A stretch of DNA of 64,000 bases from Haemophilus influenzae (GCF_019703545.1 NZ_AP018771.1:806001-870000), one strand, 5' to 3'. Shown: positions 50,753 through 62,369, counted from the first letter of the stretch. Notes: generated by a model not told the origin, from the letters alone. Program-made: numbers and translations.

Positions 50753-53065
50753 ATGTCAGAACTTAATGAAATGCAAAAATTGGCGTGGGCTGGTTTTGCT
50801 GGTGGCGATTGGCAAGAAAATGTCAATGTACGTGACTTTATCCAAAAAAACTATACCCCTTATGAAGGCGATGACTCTTTCTTAGCAGGTCCAACCGAAG
50901 CAACAACAAAGCTTTGGGAATCTGTAATGGAAGGAATTAAAATTGAAAACCGTACTCACGCGCCATTAGATTTTGATGAACATACACCATCTACCATTAT
51001 CTCTCACGCACCCGGTTACATTAACAAAGATTTAGAAAAAATCGTTGGTCTTCAAACTGATGAACCTTTAAAACGTGCCATTATGCCATTCGGTGGTATC
51101 AAAATGGTGGAAGGTTCTTGTAAAGTTTATGGTCGTGAACTTGATCCAAAAGTGAAAAAAATCTTCACTGAATACCGTAAAACACATAACCAAGGTGTAT
51201 TCGATGTTTACACGCCAGATATTTTACGTTGCCGTAAATCTGGGGTATTAACTGGTCTTCCAGATGCTTATGGTCGTGGTCGTATCATCGGTGACTACCG
51301 TCGTGTAGCACTTTATGGTGTAGATTTCTTAATGAAAGATAAATACGCACAATTCTCTTCTTTACAAAAAGATTTAGAAGATGGCGTAAATCTTGAAGCA
51401 ACAATTCGTTTACGTGAAGAAATCGCAGAACAACACCGTGCATTAGGTCAATTAAAACAAATGGCAGCAAGCTATGGTTATGATATTTCTAACCCAGCAA
51501 CTAATGCTCAAGAAGCCATTCAATGGATGTACTTTGCTTATCTTGCTGCAATAAAATCACAAAATGGTGCAGCAATGTCATTCGGTCGTACCGCAACCTT
51601 TATTGACGTGTACATTGAGCGTGATTTAAAAGCAGGGAAAATTACTGAAACTGAAGCGCAAGAATTAGTTGACCACTTAGTTATGAAACTTCGTATGGTT
51701 CGTTTCTTACGTACACCTGAATACGATCAATTATTCTCTGGTGACCCAATGTGGGCAACTGAAACCATCGCTGGTATGGGTTTAGATGGTCGTACATTAG
51801 TAACCAAAAATACATTCCGTATTTTACACACTCTTTACAACATGGGTACTTCTCCAGAACCAAACTTAACCATTCTTTGGTCTGAACAATTACCTGAAAA
51901 CTTCAAACGTTTCTGTGCAAAAGTATCGATTGATACCTCATCAGTTCAATACGAAAACGATGATTTAATGCGTCCAGACTTCAACAACGATGACTACGCA
52001 ATCGCATGTTGTGTATCACCAATGATTGTGGGTAAACAAATGCAATTCTTCGGTGCTCGTGCAAACTTAGCGAAAACATTGTTATACGCAATCAACGGTG
52101 GTATCGATGAAAAATTAGGTATGCAAGTAGGTCCGAAAACTGCACCAATTACTGATGAAGTATTAGATTTTGATACAGTAATGACCCGTATGGATAGCTT
52201 TATGGATTGGTTGGCAAAACAATATGTGACTGCCTTAAACGTAATCCACTATATGCACGATAAATATTCATACGAAGCCGCATTAATGGCATTACATGAT
52301 CGTGATGTATACCGTACCATGGCTTGTGGTATAGCGGGTCTTTCTGTTGCGGCTGACTCACTTTCAGCAATCAAATATGCGAAAGTTAAACCAGTTCGTG
52401 GCGACATCAAAGATAAAGATGGCAATGTTGTTGCAACTAACGTAGCAATCGACTTTGAAATCGAAGGTGAATATCCACAATATGGTAACAACGATAACCG
52501 TGTTGATGACATCGCTTGTGACTTAGTTGAACGTTTCATGAAGAAAATTCAAAAACTTAAAACTTACCGCAATGCAGTGCCTACACAATCTGTATTAACC
52601 ATTACTTCTAACGTAGTTTATGGTAAGAAAACTGGTAACACCCCTGATGGTCGTCGTGCTGGTGCACCATTCGGACCAGGTGCGAACCCAATGCACGGTC
52701 GTGACCAAAAAGGTGCGGTAGCATCATTAACTTCTGTAGCTAAACTTCCATTTGCTTATGCGAAAGATGGTATTTCTTATACCTTCTCAATCGTACCAAA
52801 TGCGTTAGGTAAAGATGCCGAAGCACAACGCCGTAATCTTGCTGGCTTAATGGATGGTTACTTCCACCACGAAGCAACAGTTGAAGGTGGCCAACACTTA
52901 AATGTGAACGTGTTAAACCGTGAAATGTTGTTAGATGCAATGGAAAATCCAGATAAATATCCACAATTGACTATCCGTGTATCTGGTTACGCAGTACGTT
53001 TCAACTCTTTAACTAAAGAGCAACAACAAGACGTAATTACTAGAACTTTCACAGAGTCAATGTAA
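50753..53065 (+). CDS. pflB: Pyruvate formate-lyase
   Basis: A 770-residue glycyl-radical enzyme that splits pyruvate with CoA into acetyl-CoA and formate in anaerobic growth. Catalytic cysteines C419 and C420 stand in AIACCVSPM; the radical glycine G745 is in [12 protein letters not shown] 50753 has AAGGAA 6 bases upstream; ATG 50747 abuts it. Codon choice looks biased (many CGT, GGT, AAC), as for a highly expressed gene. Confidence 0.98.
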   Translation: MSELNEMQKLAWAGFAGGDWQENVNVRDFIQKNYTPYEGDDSFLAGPTEATTKLWESVMEGIKIENRTHAPLDFDEHTPSTIISHAPGYINKDLEKIVGLQTDEPLKRAIMPFGGIKMVEGSCKVYGRELDPKVKKIFTEYRKTHNQGVFDVYTPDILRCRKSGVLTGLPDAYGRGRIIGDYRRVALYGVDFLMKDKYAQFSSLQKDLEDGVNLEATIRLREEIAEQHRALGQLKQMAASYGYDISNPATNAQEAIQWMYFAYLAAIKSQNGAAMSFGRTATFIDVYIERDLKAGKITETEAQELVDHLVMKLRMVRFLRTPEYDQLFSGDPMWATETIAGMGLDGRTLVTKNTFRILHTLYNMGTSPEPNLTILWSEQLPENFKRFCAKVSIDTSSVQYENDDLMRPDFNNDDYAIACCVSPMIVGKQMQFFGARANLAKTLLYAINGGIDEKLGMQVGPKTAPITDEVLDFDTVMTRMDSFMDWLAKQYVTALNVIHYMHDKYSYEAALMALHDRDVYRTMACGIAGLSVAADSLSAIKYAKVKPVRGDIKDKDGNVVATNVAIDFEIEGEYPQYGNNDNRVDDIACDLVERFMKKIQKLKTYRNAVPTQSVLTITSNVVYGKKTGNTPDGRRAGAPFGPGANPMHGRDQKGAVASLTSVAKLPFAYAKDGISYTFSIVPNALGKDAEAQRRNLAGLMDGYFHHEATVEGGQHLNVNVLNREMLLDAMENPDKYPQLTIRVSGYAVRFNSLTKEQQQDVITRTFTESM

Positions 53066-53082
53066 AAACATTTTTATTTTTG

Positions 53083-53142
53083 ACCGCACTTTAGCGGGAA
53101 TATAATATGTATGAGCCTGATTTAAATCAGGCTCATTTTTTA
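53083..53142 (+). terminator. pflB terminator, next to an uptake signal
   Basis: ATGAGCCTGATTT and AAATCAGGCTCAT form a perfect palindrome (53111-53136) followed by TTTTTTAT. An uptake signal precedes it at 53083-53091. Confidence 0.9.
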
Positions 53143-53195
53143 TAGACTAAATATTTGGTAAAATTTAGCTATATCTAATTTTAGGAAATTTATGT

Positions 53196-53936
53196 ATGTC
53201 AGTTCTTGGACGAATTCACTCTTTTGAATCCTGTGGCACTGTAGATGGGCCAGGTATTCGTTTTATTTTATTTATGCAAGGCTGCTTGATGCGCTGCAAA
53301 TATTGCCACAATCGTGATACTTGGGATCTTGAAGGTGGTAAAGAAATCAGTGTCGAAGATTTAATGAAAGAAGTCGTGACTTATCGCCATTTTATGAATG
53401 CTACTGGCGGTGGTGTCACAGCATCTGGTGGCGAGGCTGTGTTACAAGCAGAGTTTGTACGCGATTGGTTCCGTGCTTGTAAAGAGGAAGGGATTAATAC
53501 TTGCTTAGATACAAATGGTTTTGTACGTCATTATGATCATATTATTGATGAATTATTAGATGTAACAGATCTTGTTTTACTCGATTTAAAAGAACTTAAT
53601 GATCAAGTTCATCAAAATCTTATTGGGGTGCCAAATAAACGTACCCTTGAATTTGCAAAATATTTGCAAAAACGTAATCAACATACTTGGATTCGTTATG
53701 TTGTGGTTCCTGGTTATACTGATAGCGATCACGATGTGCATTTATTAGGTCAGTTTATTGAAGGTATGACCAATATTGAAAAAGTTGAACTTCTTCCTTA
53801 TCATCGATTAGGTGCACATAAATGGAAAACCCTTGGGTTAGATTATGAGCTTGAAGATGTATTACCGCCAACTAAAGAATCCTTAGAGCATATTAAAACA
53901 ATTCTAGAAGGTTATGGACACACTGTAAAATTCTAG
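53196..53936 (+). CDS. pflA: Pyruvate formate-lyase activating enzyme
   Basis: A 246-residue radical-SAM enzyme that makes the glycyl radical on PflB. The cluster cysteines are in CLMRCKYC (C-X3-C-X2-C); [15 protein letters not shown] is the SAM glycine motif. Reduced flavodoxin (fldA here) is its electron donor. It has its own start region after the pflB terminator. Confidence 0.97.
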   Translation: MSVLGRIHSFESCGTVDGPGIRFILFMQGCLMRCKYCHNRDTWDLEGGKEISVEDLMKEVVTYRHFMNATGGGVTASGGEAVLQAEFVRDWFRACKEEGINTCLDTNGFVRHYDHIIDELLDVTDLVLLDLKELNDQVHQNLIGVPNKRTLEFAKYLQKRNQHTWIRYVVVPGYTDSDHDVHLLGQFIEGMTNIEKVELLPYHRLGAHKWKTLGLDYELEDVLPPTKESLEHIKTILEGYGHTVKF

Positions 53937-53967
53937 AATAAATGTCAGCTAACATAAGGAGCAAATA

Positions 53968-54450
53968 ATGAAAAAAATTATTTTAACATTATCACTTGGG
54001 TTACTTACCGCTTGTTCTGCTCAAATCCAAAAGGCTGAACAAAATGATGTGAAGCTGGCACCGCCGACTGATGTACGAAGCGGATATATACGTTTGGTAA
54101 AGAATGTGAATTATTACATCGATAGTGAATCGATCTGGGTGGATAACCAAGAGCCACAAATTGTACATTTTGATGCAGTGGTGAATTTAGATAAGGGATT
54201 GTATGTTTATCCTGAGCCTAAACGTTATGCACGTTCTGTTCGTCAGTATAAGATTTTGAATTGTGCAAATTATCATTTAACTCAAATACGAACTGATTTC
54301 TATGATGAATTTTGGGGACAGGGTTTGCGGGCAGCACCTAAAAAGCAAAAGAAACATACGTTAAGTTTAACACCTGATACAACGCTTTATAATGCTGCTC
54401 AGATTATTTGTGCAAATTATGGTAAAGCATTTTCAGTTGATAAAAAATAA
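53968..54450 (+). CDS. pe: Surface adhesin protein E (lipoprotein)
   Basis: A 160-residue lipoprotein I recognise as Haemophilus protein E (HI0178). The lipobox LLTAC gives lipidated C16. The stretch KRYARSVRQYKILNCANYH, near residues 85-103, is the published epithelial and vitronectin binding segment, with its cysteine likely bridged to the later IICANYG. Protein E binds vitronectin and laminin and is a vaccine antigen. It lies 31 bases behind pflA in the same direction, but no metabolic link is known. Confidence 0.92.
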   Translation: MKKIILTLSLGLLTACSAQIQKAEQNDVKLAPPTDVRSGYIRLVKNVNYYIDSESIWVDNQEPQIVHFDAVVNLDKGLYVYPEPKRYARSVRQYKILNCANYHLTQIRTDFYDEFWGQGLRAAPKKQKKHTLSLTPDTTLYNAAQIICANYGKAFSVDKK

Positions 54451-54529
54451 AAAAATCTGCACCTTAATTAGTTTAAATTTTATTCAACTTTTAGGGTGCA
54501 GAGAGTATTCGATTTTTCTGCAGTTATTG

Positions 54530-55318
54530 CTATTTTACTGCTGGCACTTTTAAGTCTGGCTCGTTTGGTTTTTCAATTGGTGCAAAAGTTTTATCTTTAT
54601 TCGCATCAATAATTTTTTGAGTATCATTTGCTAATGCGGTTAAACCCATTTTTTCATAAGCTGCCTGCATCAGAAATAATCCTTCATAAGTTGCTTTAGT
54701 ATCAGGATATTGTTTTAACATTCCTACCACACGATTTGCAACTGCTACCCACGCTTTACGTTTTGCATAGAATTTTGCAATCTCTAATTCGTGACGAGCC
54801 AGTGCATCTTTAATATAAGCCATACGAGCTAAAGCATCTTGTGAGTAAGGGCTATTAGGGAATACACGAACTAAGTTTTGGAAATTAGAAAAAGCGGTAC
54901 GCATAGAGGTTGTTTCACGTGTAGCACGGTCAATTCCAAAAAAATCTTGAATGAAATTATCGCCTGTTGCTGCATTAGTTAAGCCAGCCATATATACCGC
55001 ATAGGCTTGATTTGGGCTTTGTGGAAATTGATGTAAAAAGCTATCTACCATCAATAATACTTGCGTATAATCTTGAGTTTTATAATTTGCATAAATTAAA
55101 TCTAACATTGCTTGTTCTTGATAAACGCTACCTGGAAAACGCTCAGTCGTCGCTTTTAAATAGCGAATGGCTTCAGAGTAACTACCTTCTTGTAATGATG
55201 TTGTACCTTTTGTGTATAATTCATTTACCGATGCTTGTTCAACATCTTTTGAACCACTTGAACATCCAATAACCAATGCTGCCACGGCAAGCAATGCCAA
55301 AGATTTTATTTTACGCAT
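54530..55318 (-). CDS. bamD: Outer membrane assembly lipoprotein BamD (ComL)
   Basis: A 262-residue lipoprotein of five TPR-like repeats, part of the BAM complex that folds outer-membrane proteins. Lipobox VIGC gives C19. Repeats are seen as NELYTKGTTSLQEGSYSEAI, FPGSVYQEQAMLDLIYANYK and FPNSPYSQDALARMAYIKD. ATG 55318 is chosen over an upstream ATG that would bury the signal peptide. Divergent from rluD, as in E. coli. Confidence 0.95.
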   Translation of the reverse strand: MRKIKSLALLAVAALVIGCSSGSKDVEQASVNELYTKGTTSLQEGSYSEAIRYLKATTERFPGSVYQEQAMLDLIYANYKTQDYTQVLLMVDSFLHQFPQSPNQAYAVYMAGLTNAATGDNFIQDFFGIDRATRETTSMRTAFSNFQNLVRVFPNSPYSQDALARMAYIKDALARHELEIAKFYAKRKAWVAVANRVVGMLKQYPDTKATYEGLFLMQAAYEKMGLTALANDTQKIIDANKDKTFAPIEKPNEPDLKVPAVK

Positions 55319-55425
55319 TGTTTTTTCCTTAATTTTTACGAAAACCAATAAATAAGATACAATTGTCCGCTATTGTATAGAACATTAATCAATAAGCCAA
55401 CTTTTAAAATTTTTGAGAGCTATTT

Positions 55426-56400
55426 ATGCCACAAATTACCCTTTCGGCTGAAGTGCAGCCAGAACAAATGGGACAACGTTTAGACCAAACACTTGCAGAG
55501 TTGTTCCCTGAATATTCTCGTTCCCGATTAAAAACATGGATTGAAGCCGATCTCGTAAAACTTAACGACCGCATTACTAATATTCCGCGTGAGAAAGTGC
55601 TTGGAGGAGAGAGGATAGAGATTATTGTTGAAGTGGAAGATGAAACACGTTTTGAAGCAGAAAATATTCCATTGAATATCGTGTATGAAGATGATGATAT
55701 TATTGTGATTAACAAACCAAAAGATCTTGTGGTACACCCCGGTGCTGGCAATCCAAATGGAACTGTACTCAATGCGTTACTCTATCATTATCCACCGATA
55801 TCAGAAGTACCTCGTGCAGGAATTGTGCATCGATTAGATAAAGATACAACAGGTCTAATGGTTGTTGCTAAAACCATTCCAGCACAAACTAAGTTAGTGC
55901 GAGACTTACAAAAACGCAAAATTACGCGCGAATATGAAGCAGTCGCTTCAGGCATTATGACTAAAGGCGGCACAGTAGATCAACCTATGGCTCGTCATGC
56001 AACCAAACGTACTTTAATGGCTGTTCATCCAATGGGAAAACCAGCTGTCACCCATTATCGTATTATGGAAAATTACCGTAACTACACCCGTTTACGTTTA
56101 CGTTTAGAAACGGGGCGCACGCATCAAATCCGCGTTCATATGGCTCATATTGCCCATCCATTGCTAGGCGATCAAACCTATGGCGGACGCCCTCGTCCAC
56201 CCAAAAATGCGAGTGAAGACTTTATGGAAGTATTGCGTAATTTCAAACGCCAAGCTTTACATGCGGTCATGTTACGCTTAGCTCATCCAATTACAGGGGA
56301 AATGATGGAATGGTATGCGCCATTACCAGATGACTTTGTTGAATTGCTTAATGCCCTCAAAGCCGACTATCTCGAACATAAAGATGAGTTAGATTATTAA
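55426..56400 (+). CDS. rluD: 23S rRNA pseudouridine synthase RluD
   Basis: A 324-residue synthase that makes pseudouridines 1911, 1915 and 1917 of 23S rRNA. It has an N-terminal S4 RNA-binding domain (GQRLDQTLAELFPEYSRSRL) and the catalytic aspartate in HRLDKDTTGLMVVAK. It is followed one base after its stop by pgeF, as in E. coli (rluD-yfiH). Confidence 0.96.
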   Translation: MPQITLSAEVQPEQMGQRLDQTLAELFPEYSRSRLKTWIEADLVKLNDRITNIPREKVLGGERIEIIVEVEDETRFEAENIPLNIVYEDDDIIVINKPKDLVVHPGAGNPNGTVLNALLYHYPPISEVPRAGIVHRLDKDTTGLMVVAKTIPAQTKLVRDLQKRKITREYEAVASGIMTKGGTVDQPMARHATKRTLMAVHPMGKPAVTHYRIMENYRNYTRLRLRLETGRTHQIRVHMAHIAHPLLGDQTYGGRPRPPKNASEDFMEVLRNFKRQALHAVMLRLAHPITGEMMEWYAPLPDDFVELLNALKADYLEHKDELDY

Positions 56401-56401
56401 C

Positions 56402-57136
56402 ATGCAAGCGATTAACCCCAATTGGAATGTTCCAAAGAACATTCATGCCTTTACCACTACTCGTGAAGGGGGTGTGAGCTTAGAGCCTTATTTGAGTTTC
56501 AACTTAGGCGATCATGTCGGTGATGATAAAAGTGCGGTAAAAACTAACCGCACTTTATTAGTCGAAAAATTTGGCTTACCACAAAAACCTATATTTTTAA
56601 CGCAAACACACAGCACTCGAGTACTTCAATTACCTTATTCAGGACAAAATCTTGAAGCGGATGCAGTTTATACAAATGTTCCCAATCAAGTTTGCGTTGT
56701 TATGACTGCAGACTGTTTGCCAGTTCTATTCACTACAACATCTGGCAATGAAGTGGCTGCAGCACATGCTGGCTGGCGTGGTTTATGCGATGGCGTACTA
56801 GAAGAAACAGTGAAATATTTTCAAGCTAAACCTGAAGATATTATCGCGTGGTTTGGCCCTGCAATAGGTCCAAAGGCCTTTCAAGTTGGGATTGATGTTG
56901 TAGAAAAGTTTGTTGCAGTAGATGAAAAAGCCAAACTCGCCTTTCAACCTGATGCAATCGAAGAAGGTAAATACTTGAGTAATCTTTATCAAATTGCAAC
57001 TCAGCGATTAAACAATCTAGGTATTACGCAAATTTATGGTGGAAATCACTGTACATTCAACGAAAAAGAAAAGTTCTTTTCTTATCGCAGGGACAATCAA
57101 ACGGGACGAATGGCGAGTGTCATTTGGTTTGAATAA
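56402..57136 (+). CDS. pgeF: Polyphenol oxidase/purine nucleosidase family protein (YfiH, PgeF)
   Basis: A 244-residue protein of the laccase-domain family. Zinc ligands are visible in TQTHSTRV, TADCLPVL, AAHAGWRG and GGNHCTF. Members act on purine nucleosides or edit peptidoglycan precursors; the true role here is open. It is coupled to rluD. Two inverted uptake signals lie within its 5' part. Confidence 0.9.
   Translation: MQAINPNWNVPKNIHAFTTTREGGVSLEPYLSFNLGDHVGDDKSAVKTNRTLLVEKFGLPQKPIFLTQTHSTRVLQLPYSGQNLEADAVYTNVPNQVCVVMTADCLPVLFTTTSGNEVAAAHAGWRGLCDGVLEETVKYFQAKPEDIIAWFGPAIGPKAFQVGIDVVEKFVAVDEKAKLAFQPDAIEEGKYLSNLYQIATQRLNNLGITQIYGGNHCTFNEKEKFFSYRRDNQTGRMASVIWFE
56529..56556. repeat. Inverted uptake-signal pair inside pgeF
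   Basis: AAAGTGCGGT and ACCGCACTTT, 8 bases apart, form a perfect 10-base stem within coding sequence, encoding part of KSAVKTNRTLL. Such dyads normally lie between genes as terminators. Confidence 0.85.
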
Positions 57137-57141
57137 ATAGT

Positions 57142-57167
57142 TTAAAAGCGCATTTTACGCGCTTTTA
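57142..57167. terminator. Bidirectional terminator between pgeF and mnmA
   Basis: AAAAGCGC and GCGCTTTT around a 7-base loop between two convergent genes. Confidence 0.75.
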
Positions 57168-57179
57168 GTAATCTTTGTT

Positions 57180-58331
57180 TTATATTCTTTCTGCGATAAT
57201 ACCGCCACCCAAACAAACTTCGCCAAGGTAAAATACGGCAGATTGCCCTGGGGTTACTGCTGATTGAGGTTCATCAAAAATAACTCGAATGATTTCATCA
57301 TCAATTGGTTCAATCACACAAGGAATATCTTGTTGGCGATAACGCGTTTTCACCGTGCAACGTAATGACTCTCGAATTGGTTCGCGATCAACCCAATGTA
57401 ATTGGCTGGCAATCAATCCTTTTGAAAATAAACGAGGATGATCGTGACCTTGCGCGACAATAAGTTCATTATTTTCTACATCTTTATCTACTACATACCA
57501 AGCCTCATCTCCCGCATTTTTTAGACCACCAATGCCTAATCCTTTGCGTTGTCCCAACGTGTGATACATCAAACCATCATGGCGACCAATAATTTCATCA
57601 TTTACAGTGCGAATATTACCTGGTTGAGCTGGTAAATAGCGTGCTAAGAAATCCTTAAATTTACGCTCACCAATAAAACAAATACCGGTAGAATCTTTTT
57701 TCTTCGCCGTAATTAAGCCAAGATCTTCAGCAATAGCACGAACAATGGGCTTCTCGATTTCACCAACGGGGAATAAACTTTGCCCCACTTGTTTATGGCT
57801 TAAAGTATAAAGAAAATAACTTTGATCTTTATTGGCATCTAAACCACGTAATAGTTTTGCATTTTCATTATCTCCCGCTCTACGTACATAATGCCCTGTT
57901 GCAATATAATCTGCACCGAGATCTTCAGCTGCATATTCTAAAAATGCTTTAAATTTAATTTCTTTATTACACAAAATATCTGGGTTCGGCGTGTGCCCTG
58001 CTTTATATTCAGTTAAAAAATGCTCAAAGACATTATCCCAATATTCTGCCGCAAAATTAATTTTATGTAGTTTGATCCCTAATTTATCGCATACTGCTTG
58101 AGCATCTGCAAGATCAGCTGCGGCAGTGCAATAATCTGTATCGTCATCTTCTTCCCAGTTTTTCATAAACAGGCCTTCCACCTGATAGCCTTGCTGTTGA
58201 AGAATAAAAGCTGACACAGAAGAATCCACGCCACCAGACATACCACAAATCACTTTTTTTGTCGCATTTCTCGCAAGCTGTTCTTGCGTCAGTTGAGGAA
58301 AGTGTTGATTATAAGTATTTGAAATTAACAT
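57180..58331 (-). CDS. mnmA: tRNA-specific 2-thiouridylase MnmA
   Basis: A 383-residue enzyme that puts sulfur on U34 of tRNA. PP-loop GMSGGVDSS, catalytic cysteines in [16 protein letters not shown] and [11 protein letters not shown], and the GHYVRR block are present. ATG 58331 follows GGGAGA; a 30-codon upstream extension is not needed. It lies after nqrM in the same direction with 116 bases between, including an uptake signal at 58425. Confidence 0.96.
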   Translation of the reverse strand: MLISNTYNQHFPQLTQEQLARNATKKVICGMSGGVDSSVSAFILQQQGYQVEGLFMKNWEEDDDTDYCTAAADLADAQAVCDKLGIKLHKINFAAEYWDNVFEHFLTEYKAGHTPNPDILCNKEIKFKAFLEYAAEDLGADYIATGHYVRRAGDNENAKLLRGLDANKDQSYFLYTLSHKQVGQSLFPVGEIEKPIVRAIAEDLGLITAKKKDSTGICFIGERKFKDFLARYLPAQPGNIRTVNDEIIGRHDGLMYHTLGQRKGLGIGGLKNAGDEAWYVVDKDVENNELIVAQGHDHPRLFSKGLIASQLHWVDREPIRESLRCTVKTRYRQQDIPCVIEPIDDEIIRVIFDEPQSAVTPGQSAVFYLGEVCLGGGIIAERI

Positions 58332-58447
58332 AGTTCTCCCGTAACTTCGGTTAAGGCGAAGCACATTGGTCATTGAATTAGAAAACGGCAAAATAATTTT
58401 GCCGTTAATTTTATTTTGCACATAAAGTGCGGTCAGTTTTGAGCAAG

Positions 58448-58708
58448 TTATTTCACTTCATAAAATTGCGAGTTATCATCTTTTTTCGCAAATTTTTGCT
58501 CATATTCAGCTTTTGCTTGTTCATCGCCTGCATCTAATTTTGATTGAAGCGTGTCGCAAGGTTTATCACAATCACAAGCTTTGTCAATACCAAGGCTAGA
58601 TAAACCACCGCAGCTGCCTTTTAAACTTTGTTTTTTGATAATAAAGCCGATAGACATCAACAATATAATTGCGACGAAAGCGATTAAAGTAAAAAATAAA
58701 GTTTGCAT
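58448..58708 (-). CDS. nqrM: Na+-NQR maturation protein NqrM (DUF539)
   Basis: An 86-residue membrane-anchored protein: one N-terminal helix (residues 3-24), then the cysteine motif [19 protein letters not shown]. NqrM supplies iron for the iron centre between NqrD and NqrE. It is 2 bases behind apbE, in the nqr-apbE-nqrM order known from Vibrio and Pasteurellaceae. Confidence 0.93.
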   Translation of the reverse strand: MQTLFFTLIAFVAIILLMSIGFIIKKQSLKGSCGGLSSLGIDKACDCDKPCDTLQSKLDAGDEQAKAEYEQKFAKKDDNSQFYEVK

Positions 58709-58710
58709 AA

Positions 58711-59751
58711 CTATTCTTTTGTTTCTGTTAATTTTTTGAAAGCAGAGGATGATTTGGTAACAAAACCATTATCTGTTCTAATGATTAAATAAACGGCAAG
58801 ATTATTTTTCTCAGCCACTTCTAACGCCTTGTCTTCCCCCAGCACAAATAACCCTGTAGATAAGCCATCTGCAGTCATTGAGGTTGGTGCAAGTACCGTA
58901 ATTGAGGCTAAATGATGCTGAATTGGATAACCTGTTTTCGGATCAATTTCATGAGCAAAGCGTTTGCCATTTTCTTCAAAGTAAATACGGTAATCGCCAG
59001 AACTTGCCATTCCCATATTGTTTAATCCAATGACAGCTTCAGCCGCTCTTTCGCCTGTTGTAGTTGGTTTTTCAATGGCAATCTGCCAAGGTTTACCTTC
59101 AATATTTTTTCCTTTCGCACGAATTTCACCGCCGATTTCAACCATGTAATTCTGAGCATTTAGTTGTTCTAACTTTTCAGCCACCTGATCAACGCCAAAA
59201 CCTTTAGCAATTGACGATAAATCTACGTAAACTTGAGGAAGTGCTTTGCTTAATGTCGGTTTTGCACCACTCATATCAAGGGCAATTTTATCAATGCCAA
59301 CCCAGGCTTGGCGTTCAGCTAATTGTTCTGGTGTAGGTTGCTTTTCGGGGCGTTTTTCAGGACCAAATCCCCATAAATTTACAACTGGACCAACAGTTAC
59401 ATCCAACGCGCCTTCGGTCACTTTATTTAAACGAATCGCTTCAGCTAATACTTTGGCAAAATCTGCTGAAATCTCAATCGGTGTGTTCACTTGGGTATTT
59501 TGATTGAAGCGGCTCAATTCCGAATCTTTTTTGTAAGTGGACATTTTCGCATTCACATCTTTTAAGATTGCTTCAATTTCTTCATGCGTCTTTTCAGATG
59601 TTGCTTTTATTGAACCATCATCAAGGTATTTAACATGATAAGTTGTCCCCATTGTTTTACCGCTTAAAGAGATAACTTTTGTTTCTTTTTGACAAGCAGC
59701 AAGACTTAATGCTATTGCTACCGCTATGATACCGCTTATTAATTTTTTCAT
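58711..59751 (-). CDS. apbE: FAD:protein FMN transferase ApbE
   Basis: A 346-residue periplasmic lipoprotein (lipobox LAAC, C20) that attaches FMN to threonines of NqrB and NqrC. Family blocks GKTMGTTYHVKYLDDG, LSSIAKGFGVDQVAE, VEIGGEIRAKG and a metal-binding DGLSTGLFVLG are seen. It stands between the nqr terminator and nqrM. Confidence 0.95.
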   Translation of the reverse strand: MKKLISGIIAVAIALSLAACQKETKVISLSGKTMGTTYHVKYLDDGSIKATSEKTHEEIEAILKDVNAKMSTYKKDSELSRFNQNTQVNTPIEISADFAKVLAEAIRLNKVTEGALDVTVGPVVNLWGFGPEKRPEKQPTPEQLAERQAWVGIDKIALDMSGAKPTLSKALPQVYVDLSSIAKGFGVDQVAEKLEQLNAQNYMVEIGGEIRAKGKNIEGKPWQIAIEKPTTTGERAAEAVIGLNNMGMASSGDYRIYFEENGKRFAHEIDPKTGYPIQHHLASITVLAPTSMTADGLSTGLFVLGEDKALEVAEKNNLAVYLIIRTDNGFVTKSSSAFKKLTETKE

Positions 59752-59837
59752 CTGGATTTCCTAAATTTGTGAATTACTGGCAAACTCAACAAAACTTACC
59801 TGTAATCATAGAAAATTTTTAAAAACATCTTAAATTT

Positions 59838-59866
59838 TGACCGCACTTTATCACAAAGTGCGGTCA
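59838..59866 (-). terminator. Uptake-signal dyad terminator of the nqr operon
   Basis: TGACCGCACTTT and AAAGTGCGGTCA form a perfect 12-base stem with loop ATCAC, 29 bases after nqrF and 87 bases before apbE. Confidence 0.85.
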
Positions 59867-59894
59867 GCTTTTATGATGAATTGATTAACTAAAA

Positions 59895-61130
59895 TCAGCC
59901 ACCAAAGTCATCTAATAAAATGTTTTCATCTTCAACACCAAGATCTTTCAACATTTTAATTACAGCTGCATTCATCACTGGAGGCCCACACATATAGTAT
60001 TCACAGTCTTCTGGTGCTTCATGATTTTTCAAGTAGTTTTCATAAAGTACATTGTGAATAAAGCCTGTATAGCCAGTCCAATTATCTTCAGGCAATGCAT
60101 CTGAAAGTGCCACGTGCCATACAAAGTTTGGATTTTCAGCTTGTAATTGGTCAAAGTCTTCTTGATAGAATATTTCACGTTTAGAACGTGCACCATACCA
60201 GAACGACATTTTACGTTTAGAATGTAAACGTTTTAATTGGTCGAAGATATGTGAACGCATTGGAGCCATACCCGCACCACCACCGATAAATACCATTTCT
60301 GCATTAGTTTCTTTCGCGAAGAATTCACCAAATGGACCAGAAATTGTGACTTTATCTCCTGCTTTTAATGACCAAATGTAAGAAGACATTTGACCAGGAG
60401 GCGCATCAGGTTGGCGTGGTGGTGGAGTCGCAATACGAACGTTAAGCATAATGATACCTTTCTCTTCAGGGTATGAAGCCATTGAGTAAGCACGGATAAT
60501 ATGCTCGTCCACTTTAGAGACATAACGCCATAAATCGTATTTATCCCAGTCTTCGTGGTATTCTTCAGGAATATCGAAATCTTTATAGTTCACCACATGT
60601 GGCTCAGCTTCGATTTGGATATAACCACCTGCGCGGAAAGGCACTTCCTCGCCTTCAGGGATCGCTAATTTAAGTTCTTTAATAAAAGTTGCTTTGTTAT
60701 CGTTAGAAATAACAGTACATTCCCATTTTTTCACGCCGAAGATTTCTTCTGGAAGTTCAACTTCCATATTACCTTTTACATTAACTTGACAAGCTAGACG
60801 ATAACCTTCTTTTGCTTCACGTTTGTTAATGTGAGAAAGTTCGGTTGGAAGAATTTCTCCACCGCCATTTTTCACTTTAACAATACATTGACCACAAGAG
60901 CCACCGCCACCGCAAGCAGAAGACACGAAAATACCTTTACTTGCTAAAGCCCCTAATAATTTGCCACCTGCAGGTAATGTGATCGCTTTTTCAGGATCGT
61001 CATTGATGTCGATAGTAATATCACCAGAATCGACTAATTTTGATTTCGCAAATAAGATGATTGCCACTAACACTAATACAATAACCGTGAATGCGGCAAT
61101 ACCGAGTGCAAGAATTACTGAATCGCTCAT
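59895..61130 (-). CDS. nqrF: Na+-translocating NADH:quinone reductase subunit F
   Basis: A 411-residue subunit that takes electrons from NADH. N-terminal membrane helix (8-28), 2Fe-2S cysteines in [13 protein letters not shown] and LACQVN, FAD motif RAYSMASYP and NADH-binding [13 protein letters not shown] and YMCGPPVM. Last gene of nqrABCDEF, 12 bases behind nqrE. Confidence 0.98.
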   Translation of the reverse strand: MSDSVILALGIAAFTVIVLVLVAIILFAKSKLVDSGDITIDINDDPEKAITLPAGGKLLGALASKGIFVSSACGGGGSCGQCIVKVKNGGGEILPTELSHINKREAKEGYRLACQVNVKGNMEVELPEEIFGVKKWECTVISNDNKATFIKELKLAIPEGEEVPFRAGGYIQIEAEPHVVNYKDFDIPEEYHEDWDKYDLWRYVSKVDEHIIRAYSMASYPEEKGIIMLNVRIATPPPRQPDAPPGQMSSYIWSLKAGDKVTISGPFGEFFAKETNAEMVFIGGGAGMAPMRSHIFDQLKRLHSKRKMSFWYGARSKREIFYQEDFDQLQAENPNFVWHVALSDALPEDNWTGYTGFIHNVLYENYLKNHEAPEDCEYYMCGPPVMNAAVIKMLKDLGVEDENILLDDFGG

Positions 61131-61142
61131 TGATTACACTCC

Positions 61143-61739
61143 TTATAATTGAATACCAGAGAAAGACATAAAGCCTAGTGCCATTAAACCAACAGAGATA
61201 AAGGTAATACCTAAACTTTTTAATCCAGCAGGAATATCAGCGTATTTCATTTTTTCCGTTAAGCCAGCAAGCGCTACAATCGCTAACATCCAACCTAAAC
61301 CTGAGCCGAAACCATACACGATAGATTCAGGGAAATTGTAATCACGTTGAACCATGAAAGATACCCCACCAAAGATCGCACAGTTTACTGCGATTAAAGG
61401 TAAGAAAATCCCTAATGCGTTATAAAGAGATGGCATAAATTTATCTAACACCATTTCAAGAATTTGCACTAAACCAGCAATAACCCCAATGAAAGTGATG
61501 AAGTTTAAGAATGATAAATCTACACCTTCAATTAAAGCATTTTCTTTTAGTACATTTGCATAAATTAATTGGTTTACTGGCACTGCGATACCAAGAACGA
61601 AAGTTACCGCAATCCCAAGACCAAACGCAGTGGACACCTTTTTAGATACCGCTAAGAAAGTACACATTCCTAAGAAGAAAGAAAGTGCCATATTTTCAAT
61701 GAAGACTGCCTTAACAAATAGGCTAATATAATGTTCCAT
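61143..61739 (-). CDS. nqrE: Na+-translocating NADH:quinone reductase subunit E
   Basis: A 198-residue membrane protein with six helices, homologous to NqrD in inverted topology; the two share an iron centre held by cysteines such as the one in [12 protein letters not shown]. It starts 3 bases after nqrD ends. Confidence 0.98.
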   Translation of the reverse strand: MEHYISLFVKAVFIENMALSFFLGMCTFLAVSKKVSTAFGLGIAVTFVLGIAVPVNQLIYANVLKENALIEGVDLSFLNFITFIGVIAGLVQILEMVLDKFMPSLYNALGIFLPLIAVNCAIFGGVSFMVQRDYNFPESIVYGFGSGLGWMLAIVALAGLTEKMKYADIPAGLKSLGITFISVGLMALGFMSFSGIQL

Positions 61740-61742
61740 TGA

Positions 61743-62369
61743 TTACTTCTCCTGTTGTTCTGGTTTCCAAGTTCTTAATCCCCAGATCACAAATCCGATG
61801 ATAAAGAATGCACTTGGTGCAAGTAGGAATAAACCATTTGCTTGATACCAGCCACCATTTTGAATAGTTTCGAAAATAGTCATACCAAATAATTTACCTG
61901 AACCGATAAGTTCACGGAAAAATGCTACGATAATTAACATCGAACCATAACCTAAGCCATTTCCGATACCATCTACAAAACTTTCAACTGGAGGGGATTT
62001 CATCGCAAATGCTTCAGCACGCCCCATTACGATACAGTTAGTAATAATCAAACCAACGAATACTGAAAGTTGTTTAGATAAACCATAAGCATAGGCTTTT
62101 AGAATTTGATCCACTACGATAACAAGCGAAGCGATGATTGCGAGCTGTACAATAATACGAATGCTGTTAGGGATATAATTGCGGATTAGGGAAACAAATA
62201 AGTTTGATAATCCAGTTACTAAGGTAACTGCAATCGCCATAACAAAAGCAGTTTCTAATTTTGTTGTTACAGCTAATGCAGAACAAATCCCTAAGATTTG
62301 CAATGCAATAGGGTTGTTTTTAGCAATTGGCGCTAACAACAGATCTTTATAACTTGTTTTTCCAGACAT
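61743..62369 (-). CDS. nqrD: Na+-translocating NADH:quinone reductase subunit D
   Basis: A 208-residue membrane protein with six helices; [17 protein letters not shown] carries one iron-centre cysteine and [17 protein letters not shown] the other. Its start overlaps the nqrC stop by one base. Confidence 0.98.
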
